Shown here: positions 12,456 through 22,552 of the stretch, piece by piece
Numbering within the stretch: the stretch's first letter is position 1
Layout: the number at the start of each line of letters is the position of its first letter
Assembly (NCBI GenBank): GCA_018340375.1
Contig: JAFFJZ010000002.1
Location: forward strand, 25,996,001-26,060,000
DNA length: 64,000 nucleotides
DNA from: Gonatopus flavifemur
Taxonomy: Eukaryota; Arthropoda; Insecta; Hymenoptera; Dryinidae
Reading direction: 5' to 3'
Notes under the pieces: generated by a model
Seen by the model: only the letters and a program-made list of their open reading frames with translations
Told to the model about the DNA's origin: nothing
The model's database searches: none
Made by a program: the position numbers and the translations under genes

Positions 12456-12620
12456 TTATATCATACAATGAGTGTGTTTGTGATTAAGGGGTAATATCAC
12501 CTTGTGTCCACGAAATTTTTTCCCATTTTCTAAGACTGACCACAAACGATAGGAACATTGTCGAAAGATGGGTTTTACCGCATACGAAAGTACTAGTCTT
12601 TGAGTACCACACTGAGAAGA
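12456..12620 (-). repeat. dispersed repeat copy with no insertion at the TA site
   Basis: Read on the minus strand, this matches the plus-strand segment 16335-16720 once the MITE at 16415-16661 is removed: GACTAGTACTTTCG, CCTATCGTTTGTGGTCAGTC, then TTAGAAAATGGG, then GGACACAAGGTGATATTAC. The nature of the repeat is unknown. It matters because it preserves the pre-insertion TA site. The ORFs on it are not recognisable proteins. Confidence 0.65.
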
Positions 12621-13297
12621 AAATAAAAGTGCAATCAACCACCTTGTATAGTTGAAGAATTAGTAAGCGAATCAATGAATTTCTCGTTGAAACGACTCGG
12701 AATTTGTAGAATCAACCACAGTGCGTTCCATTGCTTCAAAAATATAACTTGATGGTATGAACCAACGTCAATGAAATTCAACGAATCAGAAGAAGTTCTA
12801 TTCAAAATCGAAAGTAGTTGAGTCAACTTCCCAATCAAAAAGCGAACCAACCCACGTGGATAGTCGCATGGACAAATAATGTTTTCCGCTTACAAACTTC
12901 AGATCGCTAATGGAATGAAAATAATTGGTTATCCCAATGGATTCAATTGTTTGATTCAATAATGCGCGAGAAACTAATCAACATCATTCTTGAATTCAGG
13001 GTATTCAGATGCTCAGTCAATTGTTCATTTTTATATTATCTTGCCTGTAAAATATCAATAAAAATTCTAATGAAACTTAGCTATAGAACAATTTTTCGAT
13101 CTTTTTATATATTAATTCCACATATTTGTCAATCTCAGGAGATATTCAATAGAAATACATTTAAACAGACATACTGAAACATTTTATAACAATGTCTTTG
13201 GAATTAGTTGTTATTTCCAATGACGAGGTACAAGATGCCAACAGGATTTGAGAACGACTTTCATTTTATATCATGAGAATGGTAAATCAGCGTAGTA
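12621..13297. other. gene-free stretch with GTAGTTGA motifs
   Basis: Contains GTAGTTGAGTCAACT and CAACCAC motifs that recur near 15045-15170, so part of it may be a shared old repeat. No gene or clean ends seen. Confidence 0.35.
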
Positions 13298-13516
13298 CAC
13301 TGTTAGAAATTTCTGATTGAATTTTCAATTACATGTAATGGAAGCAATTTCCACTCACGTAAATGAAAAATAATGTACAGTAGTATTGAAAATCCAATAA
13401 CCAGTTCTTTAAATTTCATGCACATGTTCTTGATTGTTGAGAGAAATCATGATTGAAAATTCAATAACAAGTTCTTTAAATTTCATGCACATGTTCATGA
13501 TCATTGAAAAAAAAAT

Positions 13517-13590
13517 CACCTCCACAAGATGTGAACGCGGGACGTCGAAGTCGGACGCCAAAGCTCTGTCACTCAAGCCACTGCCACTTA
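13517..13590 (-). repeat. tRNA-like (SINE-head-like) sequence
   Basis: On the minus strand an A-box-like GTGGCTTGAGTGACAGAGC is followed about 22 bases later by a B-box-like CGCGTTCACATC, with arm-like sequence between. The order and spacing resemble a tRNA or the head of a tRNA-derived SINE. A full cloverleaf with matching acceptor stem could not be drawn by eye, so a functional tRNA is unlikely. Alternatives are a tRNA pseudogene or a chance match. Confidence 0.4.
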
Positions 13591-13750
13591 TGTGGAAGGG
13601 AGCATTTTTCTGCTTATATAACCTTGCATTCATTCTTCAAACTTGTGAATCAAGATGTACTTGTAGTGTAGAAACACTGAACAAACCGTGTGATCTAACT
13701 AGTACATAGTTGAAGTGGATACGCGGATGACTTCGTCAAAGCGTTAGTAT

Positions 13751-13890
13751 ACAGGGTGACCCATAGTGAGAAAAATTGTATTTCAAGGGCGTATTCTGCA
13801 GCCATAATGCAAGAATTTCCCGTTTTTTTGAAGGTTAGTTTTTGAGATATGAGCATTTTTAGATTTTTTTTCAAATCCAAACACACTTGG
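13751..13890 (+). repeat. half copy of the CAGGGTGTCCC foldback family
   Basis: ACAGGGTGACCC, then GTATTCTGCAGCCATAATGC, GAATTTCCCG, TTTTTGAGATATGAGCATTT and TTTAGATTTTTTTTCAAATC follow the order and spacing of the arm of the foldback at 38311-38863. Only one arm is present, so this is a truncated relic or solo end. Confidence 0.65.
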
Positions 13891-14148
13891 ATCATTTTTG
13901 TTATTTTCAGTTGGATGCCATTAGAGCCATGATTTGATTATAATTATAATGATATTATTATGTTATTATACTGGATTAAATTTTTCTAAGTTTTTTCAAT
14001 CACCTGTACATTAATTTCAATTTTCATGCACGATAACTTGAAAATTCAATAACATGTATTTGGACTCCTATTTCAGTTCACAAAAATTGAATTTTCATTC
14101 ACATATGTACATGAAAAGTACATGAAATTTCAAGCAATTTTTAATAGT

Positions 14149-14205
14149 GTATAGCTACGTCAGAGGTTAGGTAGTTACGTAGGGGTAGGTTCGATTCTCG
14201 TTGGG
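14149..14205 (+). repeat. tRNA-like B-box stretch next to an element end
   Basis: TATAGCTACGTCAGAGG followed by GGTTCGATTCTCG (14188-14200), a good match to the RNA polymerase III B box. It begins right at the end of the element at 13298-14149. The A box is weak and no cloverleaf was found. It resembles 46016-46096, which also begins TATAGCT. Confidence 0.35.
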
Positions 14206-14776
14206 GCTTCAAACTTTTCGTTCTGACTGATCAGCTGTCCTGATCGACCGTTGGTGGAGGAGAGAGTATCCACTCTCGCCAGGGTCATCATTACACATTG
14301 TTTGTGAGATCGGAATTTATTAGTTGTTTTTTGTTCGTTATGTGTACATCGGACATCAACTAATATGAAATTAATCGAACTGTCTTGGAAATTTATTGCA
14401 AATGAGTATAGAATTGGTTCATCAACAACACTCAAAGGCGATTGAAGGGAAAATCCGAGTTCGTTCGGAGAATTGAAAATTTCGAATCAATTGTTACATG
14501 CATTTGACACAAAAATGTAAGACGGTACATCAAGCACATAATGAATCTAATCAATTCCAGGGCATATTTTGAGGGGCACTTGGAACCAAAAAATTCGTTC
14601 TACAAGAAAACGGTTAGTTCTAAAACGTGAAAAGGATCCATGTATACTGTAAAATAATGATTTTACTGATCGTTTTTACCTTTGGAACCAATCGTTTCCT
14701 CGTGAAGCTAAATTGTTAGTCACAACTGCCCTCTTAGATTATGCCCTGATCAATTCTGCATTGATTCATGTCAAAT
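14206..14776. other. gene-free stretch
   Basis: A short minus-strand ORF (14175-14435) has no recognisable domain. No repeats with ends were seen. Confidence 0.4.
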
Positions 14777-14992
14777 CCCAAGTAGCAGAAGAGGTTAGAA
14801 ATGCTAAGAGCGTGTTTGGAAAATCCTACGAACATGCGTAGAACCTTCAAATGAGACTGTTTCGAATAATTATGTGCTATGCACCTCCATAGAATATCTT
14901 AACGAATTTATCCAAAATAGTCTCATTCGCACATCCCTTTCACATTCATAGAGTCACCATAGCATATTTGAGAAGTTCTTGTGCTACTTGGG
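14777..14992. mobile_element. CCCAAGTAGCA-ended MITE
   Basis: CCCAAGTAGCAGAAG on the left and CTTGTGCTACTTGGG on the right form inverted ends; the flanking T and A extend the match by one base. 216 bp, non-coding. A decayed relative is at 6503-6787. The ends also recall 30894-30999 and 28164-28973 (CCCAAGCAGCA), suggesting a wider group with CCCAAG ends. Confidence 0.65.
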
Positions 14993-15271
14993 ATGTATTC
15001 CGACAGTTGACGGAAACCGTTCTTTGTTGCTTCAATCATCCACGTAGTTGACTCAACGGAGTCGGTCAACTCGGTGAATGATTCAATTCAACTCCCAGAC
15101 TTAGTTGAACGTATCCAACCTCCTAGCGTAGTTGAGCCAACTACATTTTCGTTGAATTAACGAATTTTGTTTCTCAGTGCAGAAACATATTTGATCATAT
15201 TTTTACAATACAAAATGACAACATGTCAGCACATCCAAAATGAATCTGTTAATTTACATGGGGGGTACCAC

Positions 15272-15706
15272 CCCTGCTAAATTTTCCCAATAAAGAACCA
15301 TACAAAACGATACATTTTTTCTATAGTTTTCAATGATCTTCCTGAATACGGAATTCACGAATTCATATCGTTATTAAACGATAGAACTGTATCGTTCCTT
15401 ATCGTTTTCTATAAAAATTCAAAAGAATGTATGGGATTTTATCGTGAAATTCGTATAAGAAAAGTACCAGTTATTTGGAAAAAAATAGTGATGTGTTCCA
15501 GAATAAGTAGTACTTTTTCTATACGAATTTCACGATAAAATCCCATACATTCTTTTGAATTTTTATAGAAAACGATAAGGAACGATACAGTTCTATCGTT
15601 TAATAACGATATAACTTAGTAAATTCCGTATTGAGAAACCTCATTGAAAACTATAGAAGAAATTTATGGTTTAGTATCGTTCTTTATTGGTGAAATTTCA
15701 CAGGGA
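15272..15706. mobile_element. near-perfect palindrome, ~190-bp arms
   Basis: The two arms are inverse copies over almost their full length, including CTATAGTTTTCAATGA, GTTATTAAACGATAGAACTG, TATCGTTCCTTATCGTTTTC and AGAATGTATGGGATTTTATC, around a short centre near 15490. A transcript would fold into a long hairpin. The high arm identity implies a recent origin or homogenisation. Confidence 0.75.
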
Positions 15707-15707
15707 C

Positions 15708-15993
15708 TACAGGTCACAATTATGAATGTAGGATGAAAAACCAAAAAGTTTCTCAAAACATACTCCAAAATCTAGCCAACATTGTAGAATTTTTCCGAAA
15801 AACTGATTTTAAAGAAAATGGCGTTGATTTGAATTGTTTTTCCATCATTTCTTTGTTGAACCGATCAAAAATCCCTCATAAAATTTGTCGGGTTCGATTT
15901 ATCGAAAAAATTCTACGATGTCTGCTAGATTTTGGACTATATTTTGAGACATTTTTTGATTTTTCGTTCTACATTCATCACTGTGATCTGTAG
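15708..15993. mobile_element. inverted-repeat element abutting the previous palindrome
   Basis: Arms of roughly 90-110 bp: CTACAGGTCACAATTATGAA on the left matches the inverse of the right end; inner matches include CCAAAATCTAGC and GTAGAATTTTT. An 86-codon ORF spans it (15733-15993), but the palindrome explains that and no domain is recognisable. Confidence 0.65.
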
Positions 15994-16081
15994 TGGTATG
16001 CTCATGAAAATTCACAGACTCATTTTAAATGTCCTGCTATGCCGCCATTTTGTGATATAAAAATATGATCAAATATATTTG

Positions 16082-16331
16082 AGAAGGTAACTTTCAAAAC
16101 GTATTGTGTCACAAAAAATCAAAAAGTGAGTTATTGGTATCACTATTTACGTCTTGGTTATTCCTACACCATGTGATAAACTGTTTGCTTCGGATAAAAT
16201 GTTTGTCCCATTGAAATGTAACTTGAAAAACCAGAGTCAATAACAAATCAAGCTCAAAAAATATCAGTTTTTTGGCCTTCCTGAAAAATGATATTAATGT
16301 GACAAAACACGTTTTGAAAGTTACCCCCTCA
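16082..16331. mobile_element. MITE with GGTAACTTTCAAAACGT arms
   Basis: GAGAAGGTAACTTTCAAAAC at the left is inverted as GTTTTGAAAGTTACCCCCTC at the right, with further matches in the GTCACA region. About 250 bp, non-coding. It follows directly on the outer foldback. Confidence 0.6.
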
Positions 16332-16334
16332 TTC

Positions 16335-16720
16335 CTAGTATTGAAAGACTGGTACTTTCACACGCACAAAACTCCATATTTCAAGAATGTTTCTATCGTT
16401 TGTGGTAAGTCTTACACTGTAAAAAAAATTGTTGAATTCCAAACAAAAATGCTTGGAAATTTACAAACTTGGTTTGGAAAAATAATTTCCGAATCTTTTT
16501 TGTAAATTGCCGAACAAAAGTTTGTGAATTCTCAAAAATCTTCGTGAAATCCCAAAATTTTTGAATGTTTACAAACTTTTGTTTGGTAATTTACAAAAAA
16601 AGTTTGTGTAAAAAAACTGCCAAACTTCTTTGGCAGTTTAGGAAGTATATTTTTTACAGTGTAGAAAAGGGCCGAAAAGTTCGTGAACACAAGGTAATAT
16701 TACTCCTCAAGTTGTCCATG
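16335..16720 (+). repeat. dispersed repeat copy interrupted by a MITE
   Basis: Same repeat as 12456-12620 (opposite strand). Shared blocks are GAAAGACTGGTACTTTC, TTTCTATCGTTTGTGGTAAG and, beyond the insertion, TGAACACAAGGTAATATTAC. The reading is broken only at a TA by the MITE at 16415-16661. Confidence 0.65.
16415..16661. mobile_element. CACTGTAAAAAA-ended MITE with proven TA duplication
   Basis: 247 bp with ends CACTGTAAAAAAAATTG and TATTTTTTACAGTG, flanked on both sides by TA. The interior is built from the palindromic motifs CAAACTTTTGTTTG, GGAAATTTACAAACTTG and CAAACTTCTTTGG. The related repeat at 12456-12620 has a single TA at this position, so the duplication is seen directly. Non-coding. 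Confidence 0.85.
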
Positions 16721-17408
16721 AAAAACATTTTTTTATTCGTTCATGCGAAATGAGCTGATTTGAATCGTATCTGGCTAAGTTGCGATTTTCAGAAACCAAA
16801 CCTGGATATAAAGTCTATAAGTTGTATGCATAAACATATCTCACGTCCCCTTTTTGAATTGGTTTCTTCCACTGCGACCGCAAGAGATTGATCCAGCAAA
16901 TTCCCTTCAATTTATTCGCCTTTATTTTGGACCTTTGTTTGACTTCTGTCCATATCCGAGATCCATTGTCTTACCCGACAATTTATGTCTCCGTTGTTCA
17001 TTTTCGGGTTCACTAATTCGACATGCGCATTTTTTGTCATTTTTAATCACCTCTTTCATTATATCACATATTCCTTCTTCCTCTCGATATTTTCACCTCA
17101 CTTCATTCATTATATTCTTCCACTTCTTCGCATCCAATCTCCTGCCTATTCTTCACTTCGCCAAACATCAAGGCGAATCTCATATTTTGCACCCAAATAC
17201 CAATCAAGAATGTTGGAATACGAGTTGCCATCCCAAAATAATGACGAAGAATCAATTGTAATCAGAGGATGAAATATTAGGAATACGGTTCAGGATGAAT
17301 AGAACAAAGTTCTCCCTATAATTCATCATAAATGATGGGAAACAATTCTGACAACCACAGTTCACTCTTGAATTATCGATTATCTTGGATGTTGGTTTCC
17401 GTTATCTT
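16721..17408. other. gene-free pyrimidine-rich stretch
   Basis: The plus strand is rich in C and T around 17040-17200, which keeps two overlapping frames open (16854-17272). Both translations are hydrophobic, low in complexity and without a recognised domain. They are treated as composition artefacts. Confidence 0.4.
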
Positions 17409-17569
17409 AGGAATGGACAGCCTAGGAGTGCTTTTATGTTTCCAAAGTAATTCCGATGAGGATTACTTTCTTTTGACCTCATATAAAGATTATATTTACA
17501 GAGGATAAAAAGTACTCCTCGCTGAAAATACCTCGGGAATGCAAAAGTACTCCCAGGCTGCTCATTCCT
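17409..17569. mobile_element. AGGAATG-ended MITE
   Basis: AGGAATGGACAGCCTAGGAG at the left is inverted at the right as CTCCCAGGCTGCTCATTCCT; arms of about 35 bp, total about 160 bp. No target duplication is evident. Confidence 0.65.
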
Positions 17570-18615
17570 GTTTCCATCTAATTATATTTCATGTGTGACA
17601 GCATCACTCATCGCGTGGAGAGTTGAAATTTCCCTCCGAGGAGATAGGTCTCACTCTTATTAAAATGAAAGCTCCCAAACTTCCAGCTACGAATCATTCC
17701 CACAAGAATGTTTTGCGAGAGAACCTGTGGGGAACCATGTTACAATGTAGAAAACAGACTACCAACTTTATGTTTAATTTTCTCATGCAAAAGCAAATAA
17801 AATCTCCAATTTGTTGAGGACGTTAGTGTACTTCTCATTCCTAACAATATTCTATTTAAAGCACATTCTATACTTTAATTTCTTGTTTTCCATATGCATA
17901 TGTAATCAATTCCAGAAGGAATCTTCTATCCCAGAAAATTAGTGTGGTAATGAACTATTATTCTCTATGACTAATAGACTTAGAATTTTGCTGGAATAGA
18001 TAATAATGAATCTTAAATGACAGTAAGCTCTTCAGCAATCAGCATTAAATGAGCTGTAGTCAAAACGATTACGGCTTTCCTTACATCAACGGTATTGATG
18101 ACGCAGTTAACGGACAATTAACTTCCCCTTTTCATCATTTCCCCCATGAACATTTGGACGAATGCTTCATTTGGACATGAATTGATGATATTGTCACTTT
18201 ACATCGTGGGAGCTATGATTTTATTCAATTTTATCTGGAAAAGAGATCTTCGTAAACAAGCACCCTCAATTCCATAGACTCATCCATCAGAGGGTTATTT
18301 GTTGATGACTGTACTCAACTGATGAATTAATTACTTTTACGCAATGGACCATAGAACAAACAAGAGTCTGTCATCGTGCGAATATCTGTTTCTAAGATGG
18401 GATCTCAATCGTCAGGCTTGATACGCTTCAACTCCACGGTAGACATGAAACATTAGAAGCTTGCTGATTCAAGGAATGATTGAGTCGAACGTGCCGTTGG
18501 ACGAAGTAAGAGGATGAAGGGAAACAATTCCTACAAACAATTCTTGTCATCGAAACAGATCATAAACTGAGAATACAGCATCTATAGATACACTCATGTA
18601 AACTTGGGAAAATTT
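17570..18615. other. gene-free stretch
   Basis: No element ends or motif-bearing ORFs were identified. The 64-codon ORF at 17623-17817 shows no family signature. Confidence 0.4.
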
Positions 18616-19297
18616 TTCGATTTTAAGAGAAGAAATCCTTCTGGACGACTGTTGTTTCAAGAATTTTTTATGGAAAACTGAAAGCATTTATTGAAATTCG
18701 GAAAAGTACATGATATCATTGACATTATGAAGTATTGATACCATTCTTTTGAAGTGAAAAAAAAACAAAATGGTGGCTCTGCAGCCCTTCAAAGTTGACG
18801 CCTCGAGTTTGCGCCGTGCAATGCCCAGGTCCAGGAAATTATCTGTAATCAAAAGGGAAAATGTTTTCCATTTAAATATGTTAGTATGTTCACGCTTTGC
18901 ATGAACCTAAAAGTTTAATATAATTTTTACAATAAATATTGTTTTCAACCATTTGTTTTTCGTTTTTTTGGTCTCTAATTTTGATTTTTCATTTTTTTCA
19001 CTAAATTTGGATGCATGCAAAGCGTACTAAAATATTTGAATGGAAAACATTTTCCCTTTTGATTAGAGATAATTTCCTGGACCTGGGCATTGCACGGCGC
19101 AAACTCGAAGCTTCAACTTTGAAGGACTGCAGAGCTGTCATTTTGTTTTTTTTGCTTCAAAAAAATTGTATCAATACTTCATAATGTCAATAATATCATG
19201 TACTTTTCCGAATTTCAATAAATGCTTCCAGTTTTCCATAAAAAATTATGAAAAAAACAGTCGTCCAGAGGGATTTTCCCCTTAAAAGAAATCAAGA
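18616..19297. mobile_element. long foldback element, ~290-bp arms
   Basis: The arms 18616-18905 and 19009-19297 are inverse copies with few differences over nearly 290 bp, including ATCCTTCTGGACGACTG, GAAAAGTACATGATATCATT, GCACGGCGCAAACTCGA (inverse form on the left) and TGGAAAACATTTTCCCTTTT. The ~104-bp loop is AT-rich. Without known end motifs or a target duplication the class is unassigned. Any transcript would form a long double-stranded hairpin. Confidence 0.8.
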
Positions 19298-20430
19298 TCC
19301 AGAGATGGATATTTTTATCACCAAAAAACATGTTGGATGAATAATAACAACAAACAAAATGATAGTTGGAAGGGTTTGTTAATTATTAATGTGTCAATAT
19401 CACGAGAATGAATCGATCATTCATCATTCGCGTTACAGTGCAGTTTTAAGAGCTTATAGCTCCATATTCAACCCACTTTCCAGCTATAAATTACTATTCC
19501 TTCAAATTGGACCATCAAATGCCCTAACTTGGTCCACTTGCGCCAACTTGGCTCAAGACAGGACATTAGATGCCAACCCTTCCAAGATTGAGATATATCT
19601 TAGATTGCAATAGATGAGTATCCACTTCTCAAAATATTCCAAAAGATATGAAATTAGATAAGTTAAGTGGAATTGTAATTACTACCAAAAATTGTAAACA
19701 TCAGATTCGATATTGAACGAATCAATCCATTCGCATTATACTTTTACTTAACTGAGGGTGACTTTATTGGCATGAACTTTCATTCTTTTTAAATGAATTT
19801 CCCTAACACATTCACTTTGACTCCACTAAACTCAATTACAATGGTTCCGTCAAGAGTATATGATATTATAAAGAAAATTTACCGGAATCTTTCATCACTT
19901 CATTAGAAGCGTTCTATGCTGGGGAGTATTATTAATTGAAGAATTTCGATAATGCATCAGTGTTGCACTTCCGGAATGAAGAAATTTCTCCATTAAAAAC
20001 TATATCAATTTAGTTTACAGAGACGCACCACTTCGCGATTCATTCCCTGAATTAACTGGCATTCCAAAGTTAATGAAGATCGATTAGAAAACCTTTAAGG
20101 CGGTTGAATTAAATGAACATACAACGATACGAGGTGTTTTTCTACAGAAACATTATTCTACTGTCCATTATTGTTCTGCTTACTTTTTGTTTTCAAGTCT
20201 CATTTCATCCACTTGAAATGACTCGGCAAAAATAATATTCATTCGTATACATCATTTTCATTTGAGTATTTTTCATATTTGATGACAATTGCGGTGTTTT
20301 TAACTTAGGAACAAATAATCAGCCGTAAGATCTAAGATATTCACGTATTTGAATCATTTTGAGGTTGAATGATACAAAAAGTGGCACTACGTGAAGTTTC
20401 AATGAAACGTCATTCAGGATGATGAGTTTA
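19298..20430. other. gene-free stretch
   Basis: The ORF at 19389-19613 includes CTTGG-rich sequence like other dispersed repeats here and has no domain. Nothing else was seen. Confidence 0.4.
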
Positions 20431-20580
20431 CCCTGCTTAAAGAATCCCATTGAACCGATTGATTCTTATTGATTACGTTGCAGAAAACTGATTCAATCCC
20501 ATTGAAGGTCAATTTCTGATCGGTTTTCTGCATCGGAATCAATGATAATCAATTGGTTCAATGAGATTGTTTGAGCAGGG
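20431..20580. mobile_element. CCCTGCT-ended palindromic MITE
   Basis: 150 bp, flanked by TA on both sides. CCCTGCTTAAAGAATCCCAT is inverted at the right as ATGAGATTGTTTGAGCAGGG, and the arms continue through GATTGATTCTTATTGATT for about 55 bp. Non-coding and relatively well preserved. Confidence 0.8.
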
Positions 20581-20915
20581 TAGTTACGAAACAAGCAGTA
20601 TTGAGAGACAAAAATCGAATGAATTGATTTATATCATGTTACTCAGAATGTAAAATTGTATTGACCTTCTAAAATTCAAGATAATTCTTCCGAATCCCAG
20701 AATCTCAACAGCAAATGCGCATTCAATGGATTCTCGAATATCAAACAATTTTTATTACACATCTATTGACATTAATTCAAACTTTAAACAATCAAATACT
20801 GAAAAACGGAGATTTAGAGAATTATGGTTGATAATTTTGTTACGTAGTGTATTTTTATTTTTTATGTATCATTTATTCAAGTGAGAAGTTGTCTTCATCA
20901 AAAGAATCTTTTCGA
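20581..20915. other. gene-free stretch
   Basis: AT-rich spacer between two MITEs; no features seen. Confidence 0.4.
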
Positions 20916-20917
20916 TA

Positions 20918-21167
20918 CTCTCTGAAATTTTTAGAGTGAGATTTCACTCTTCAACCAGCCAAAAGTGAGCTTGTCGAAATTTTGATTGAAATTTCCACTC
21001 TTTTAGAGTGTTATTCTAAGGTTCGAGGTTAGAAACTCACAGCCTCTCAAATTCTACAGTCAATTTTTCACTCTAAAAGAGTGGGGGTTCACTCGAAGCG
21101 GACTGGCTCACTTCTGAGACTTAGTGTAGTGAAACACGTGATTTTTCACTCTTTCAGATTTAGAGAG
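20918..21167. mobile_element. CTCTCT-ended MITE, copy 2
   Basis: 250 bp between TA dinucleotides (20916-20917 and 21168-21169). Starts CTCTCTGAAATTTTTAGAG and ends TTTCAGATTTAGAGAG. Nearly colinear with 5975-6250; the main difference is loss of a ~25-bp GAAACGAGTGACAATCCC-type segment in the middle. This copy gives the clearest family boundaries. Confidence 0.8.
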
Positions 21168-21169
21168 TA

Positions 21170-22550
21170 CATTCTTTGAAGCTGAAGGTCGATGTGAAAA
21201 GACGATCATTGGAGAGACTGTTAGTGCTAACTGCCTAGAAATAACTGAAGTTAGAGCTGTTCTTCAGAGAAAATAAAAGAAAAAGATACCAAACTTGAGA
21301 ATTCAACGACACGTACTTTACAAATGATGACCGTTGACAGTGTCAACACACACTCATATTCGTTCACCTGTTCGGTTTCACTTAAATCGCAATAAGATAT
21401 GGCAATTCAACATTCTATTACACTATACAGAATTTTATGAATTAGTTCAATGCATTTTCAGTACAAATTGATACTTCATTCAACAACAAAATTTGAATAA
21501 TTATCCTGTATCCATAATAGTCAAAGAGTTAATCAGCCGTTGAAGAATGTTTCTACAAATGAACCCTTCTATCAATGTACGCTAATCATCGTCAAACTAA
21601 GAGGAAAAAAGTACTGCAATCAATTACGCTCAACATTTGAATTCGTTGAAACAAAATGAGTGATTGGATCAATTAGAACAAGTAATTGATTCGACTACCC
21701 AAAGTTTGAACGAACTATAGATTTGATCGATTCGGATACTCCCTGCGTTTGAATGTATCTAACAGTCGTGCACAGTTAAATGCGCTTTTACTTGTTTTTT
21801 CTCAGTACAGGGATGAGAAAGATAGCGGAGTAGACTATGGCTCATCGTTAGAAAAACTTTGAGTACAGTCGGAGGTGTTTGAATACCGAAACCTGCTCAC
21901 AAAAAACTAGTCCTCTACTTGCCCTTTCCCCTTCCTTTTCATTTATCTCGCAGCCAATTAACAATAACAAGTGCCCTGCTAGACGACGAATCTCCCCTGC
22001 TGTCAAGTCTACTAATTTGCGCTGGATTTAATTGCGCGTTCTACTTACATCCTTGTTTTTTCCACTTCAGCAAAGACTGTCTTGAGTTTCTTTGTCTTTT
22101 TTTTTTCATATTTCACTTCACATCAAGTCTAGTTAGAAACATTGACTTGATGCAGTTGAAGACATTCATTCATATGAATTATACTTGAACTTATTTTTTT
22201 CACTCAACCATCTAATGCCTCGTTTAAAAACTGCAAATAATGCATTCAGCGAACTCACGTGAGATAATCCTCTTGCACGTTAAGACATACGAACGTTGTG
22301 GACTTGGTATTCATACGGACATAAAAAAATAACTTACTCGAAGAATACTTGATCTCTTTTAGAACGCATTCATTAAAACATTCTCTCAGAAGGGAGGATT
22401 AAAAAGGGGATCGAATATAGAAAATGTCAATGAAACTGTGACATATATTCCATCGTTTCTTATGAAAGTGGATCACAGGGGAAAATGAGTGATTCAAATT
22501 TTTGTTGATCAGTTGATGAGTGATTTTCAGACGGAGCCTCAAGTGCAAAA
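21170..22550. other. gene-free stretch
   Basis: The ORF at 21919-22188 is a hydrophobic, phenylalanine-rich translation of CT-rich DNA, with no family signature. No element ends were found. Confidence 0.4.
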
Positions 22551-22552
22551 TA

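Larger units (their letters stand above)
13298..14149. mobile_element. CACTGTTAGAAAT-ended element, composite
   Basis: Left end CACTGTTAGAAATTTCTG after TA; right end TTTTTAATAGTG followed by TA. The ends are imperfect inverses. It carries a direct duplication (about 13390-13428 and 13456-13494, sharing AGTTCTTTAAATTTCATGC), a minus-strand tRNA-like stretch (13517-13590) and a partial CAGGGTGACCC element (13751-13890). Relatives by end sequence: 51142-51397 and 58622-58692. It is probably a MITE enlarged by insertions. Confidence 0.5.
15183..16082. mobile_element. outer foldback of a concentric palindrome
   Basis: The arm at about 15183-15262 (containing ATATTTGATCATATTTTTA, AAAATGACAACATG and AAAATGAATCTGTTAATTT) is the inverse of about 16003-16082. 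Between the arms lie two complete inverted-repeat units placed end to end. It may be one foldback element that received two others, or one complex element. No coding sequence. Confidence 0.65.

Noticed and set aside
16854..17272. Two overlapping plus-strand ORFs, hydrophobic
   Set aside because: Both frames are open because the strand is CT-rich with few stops. No family signature; could be mistaken for a membrane protein.
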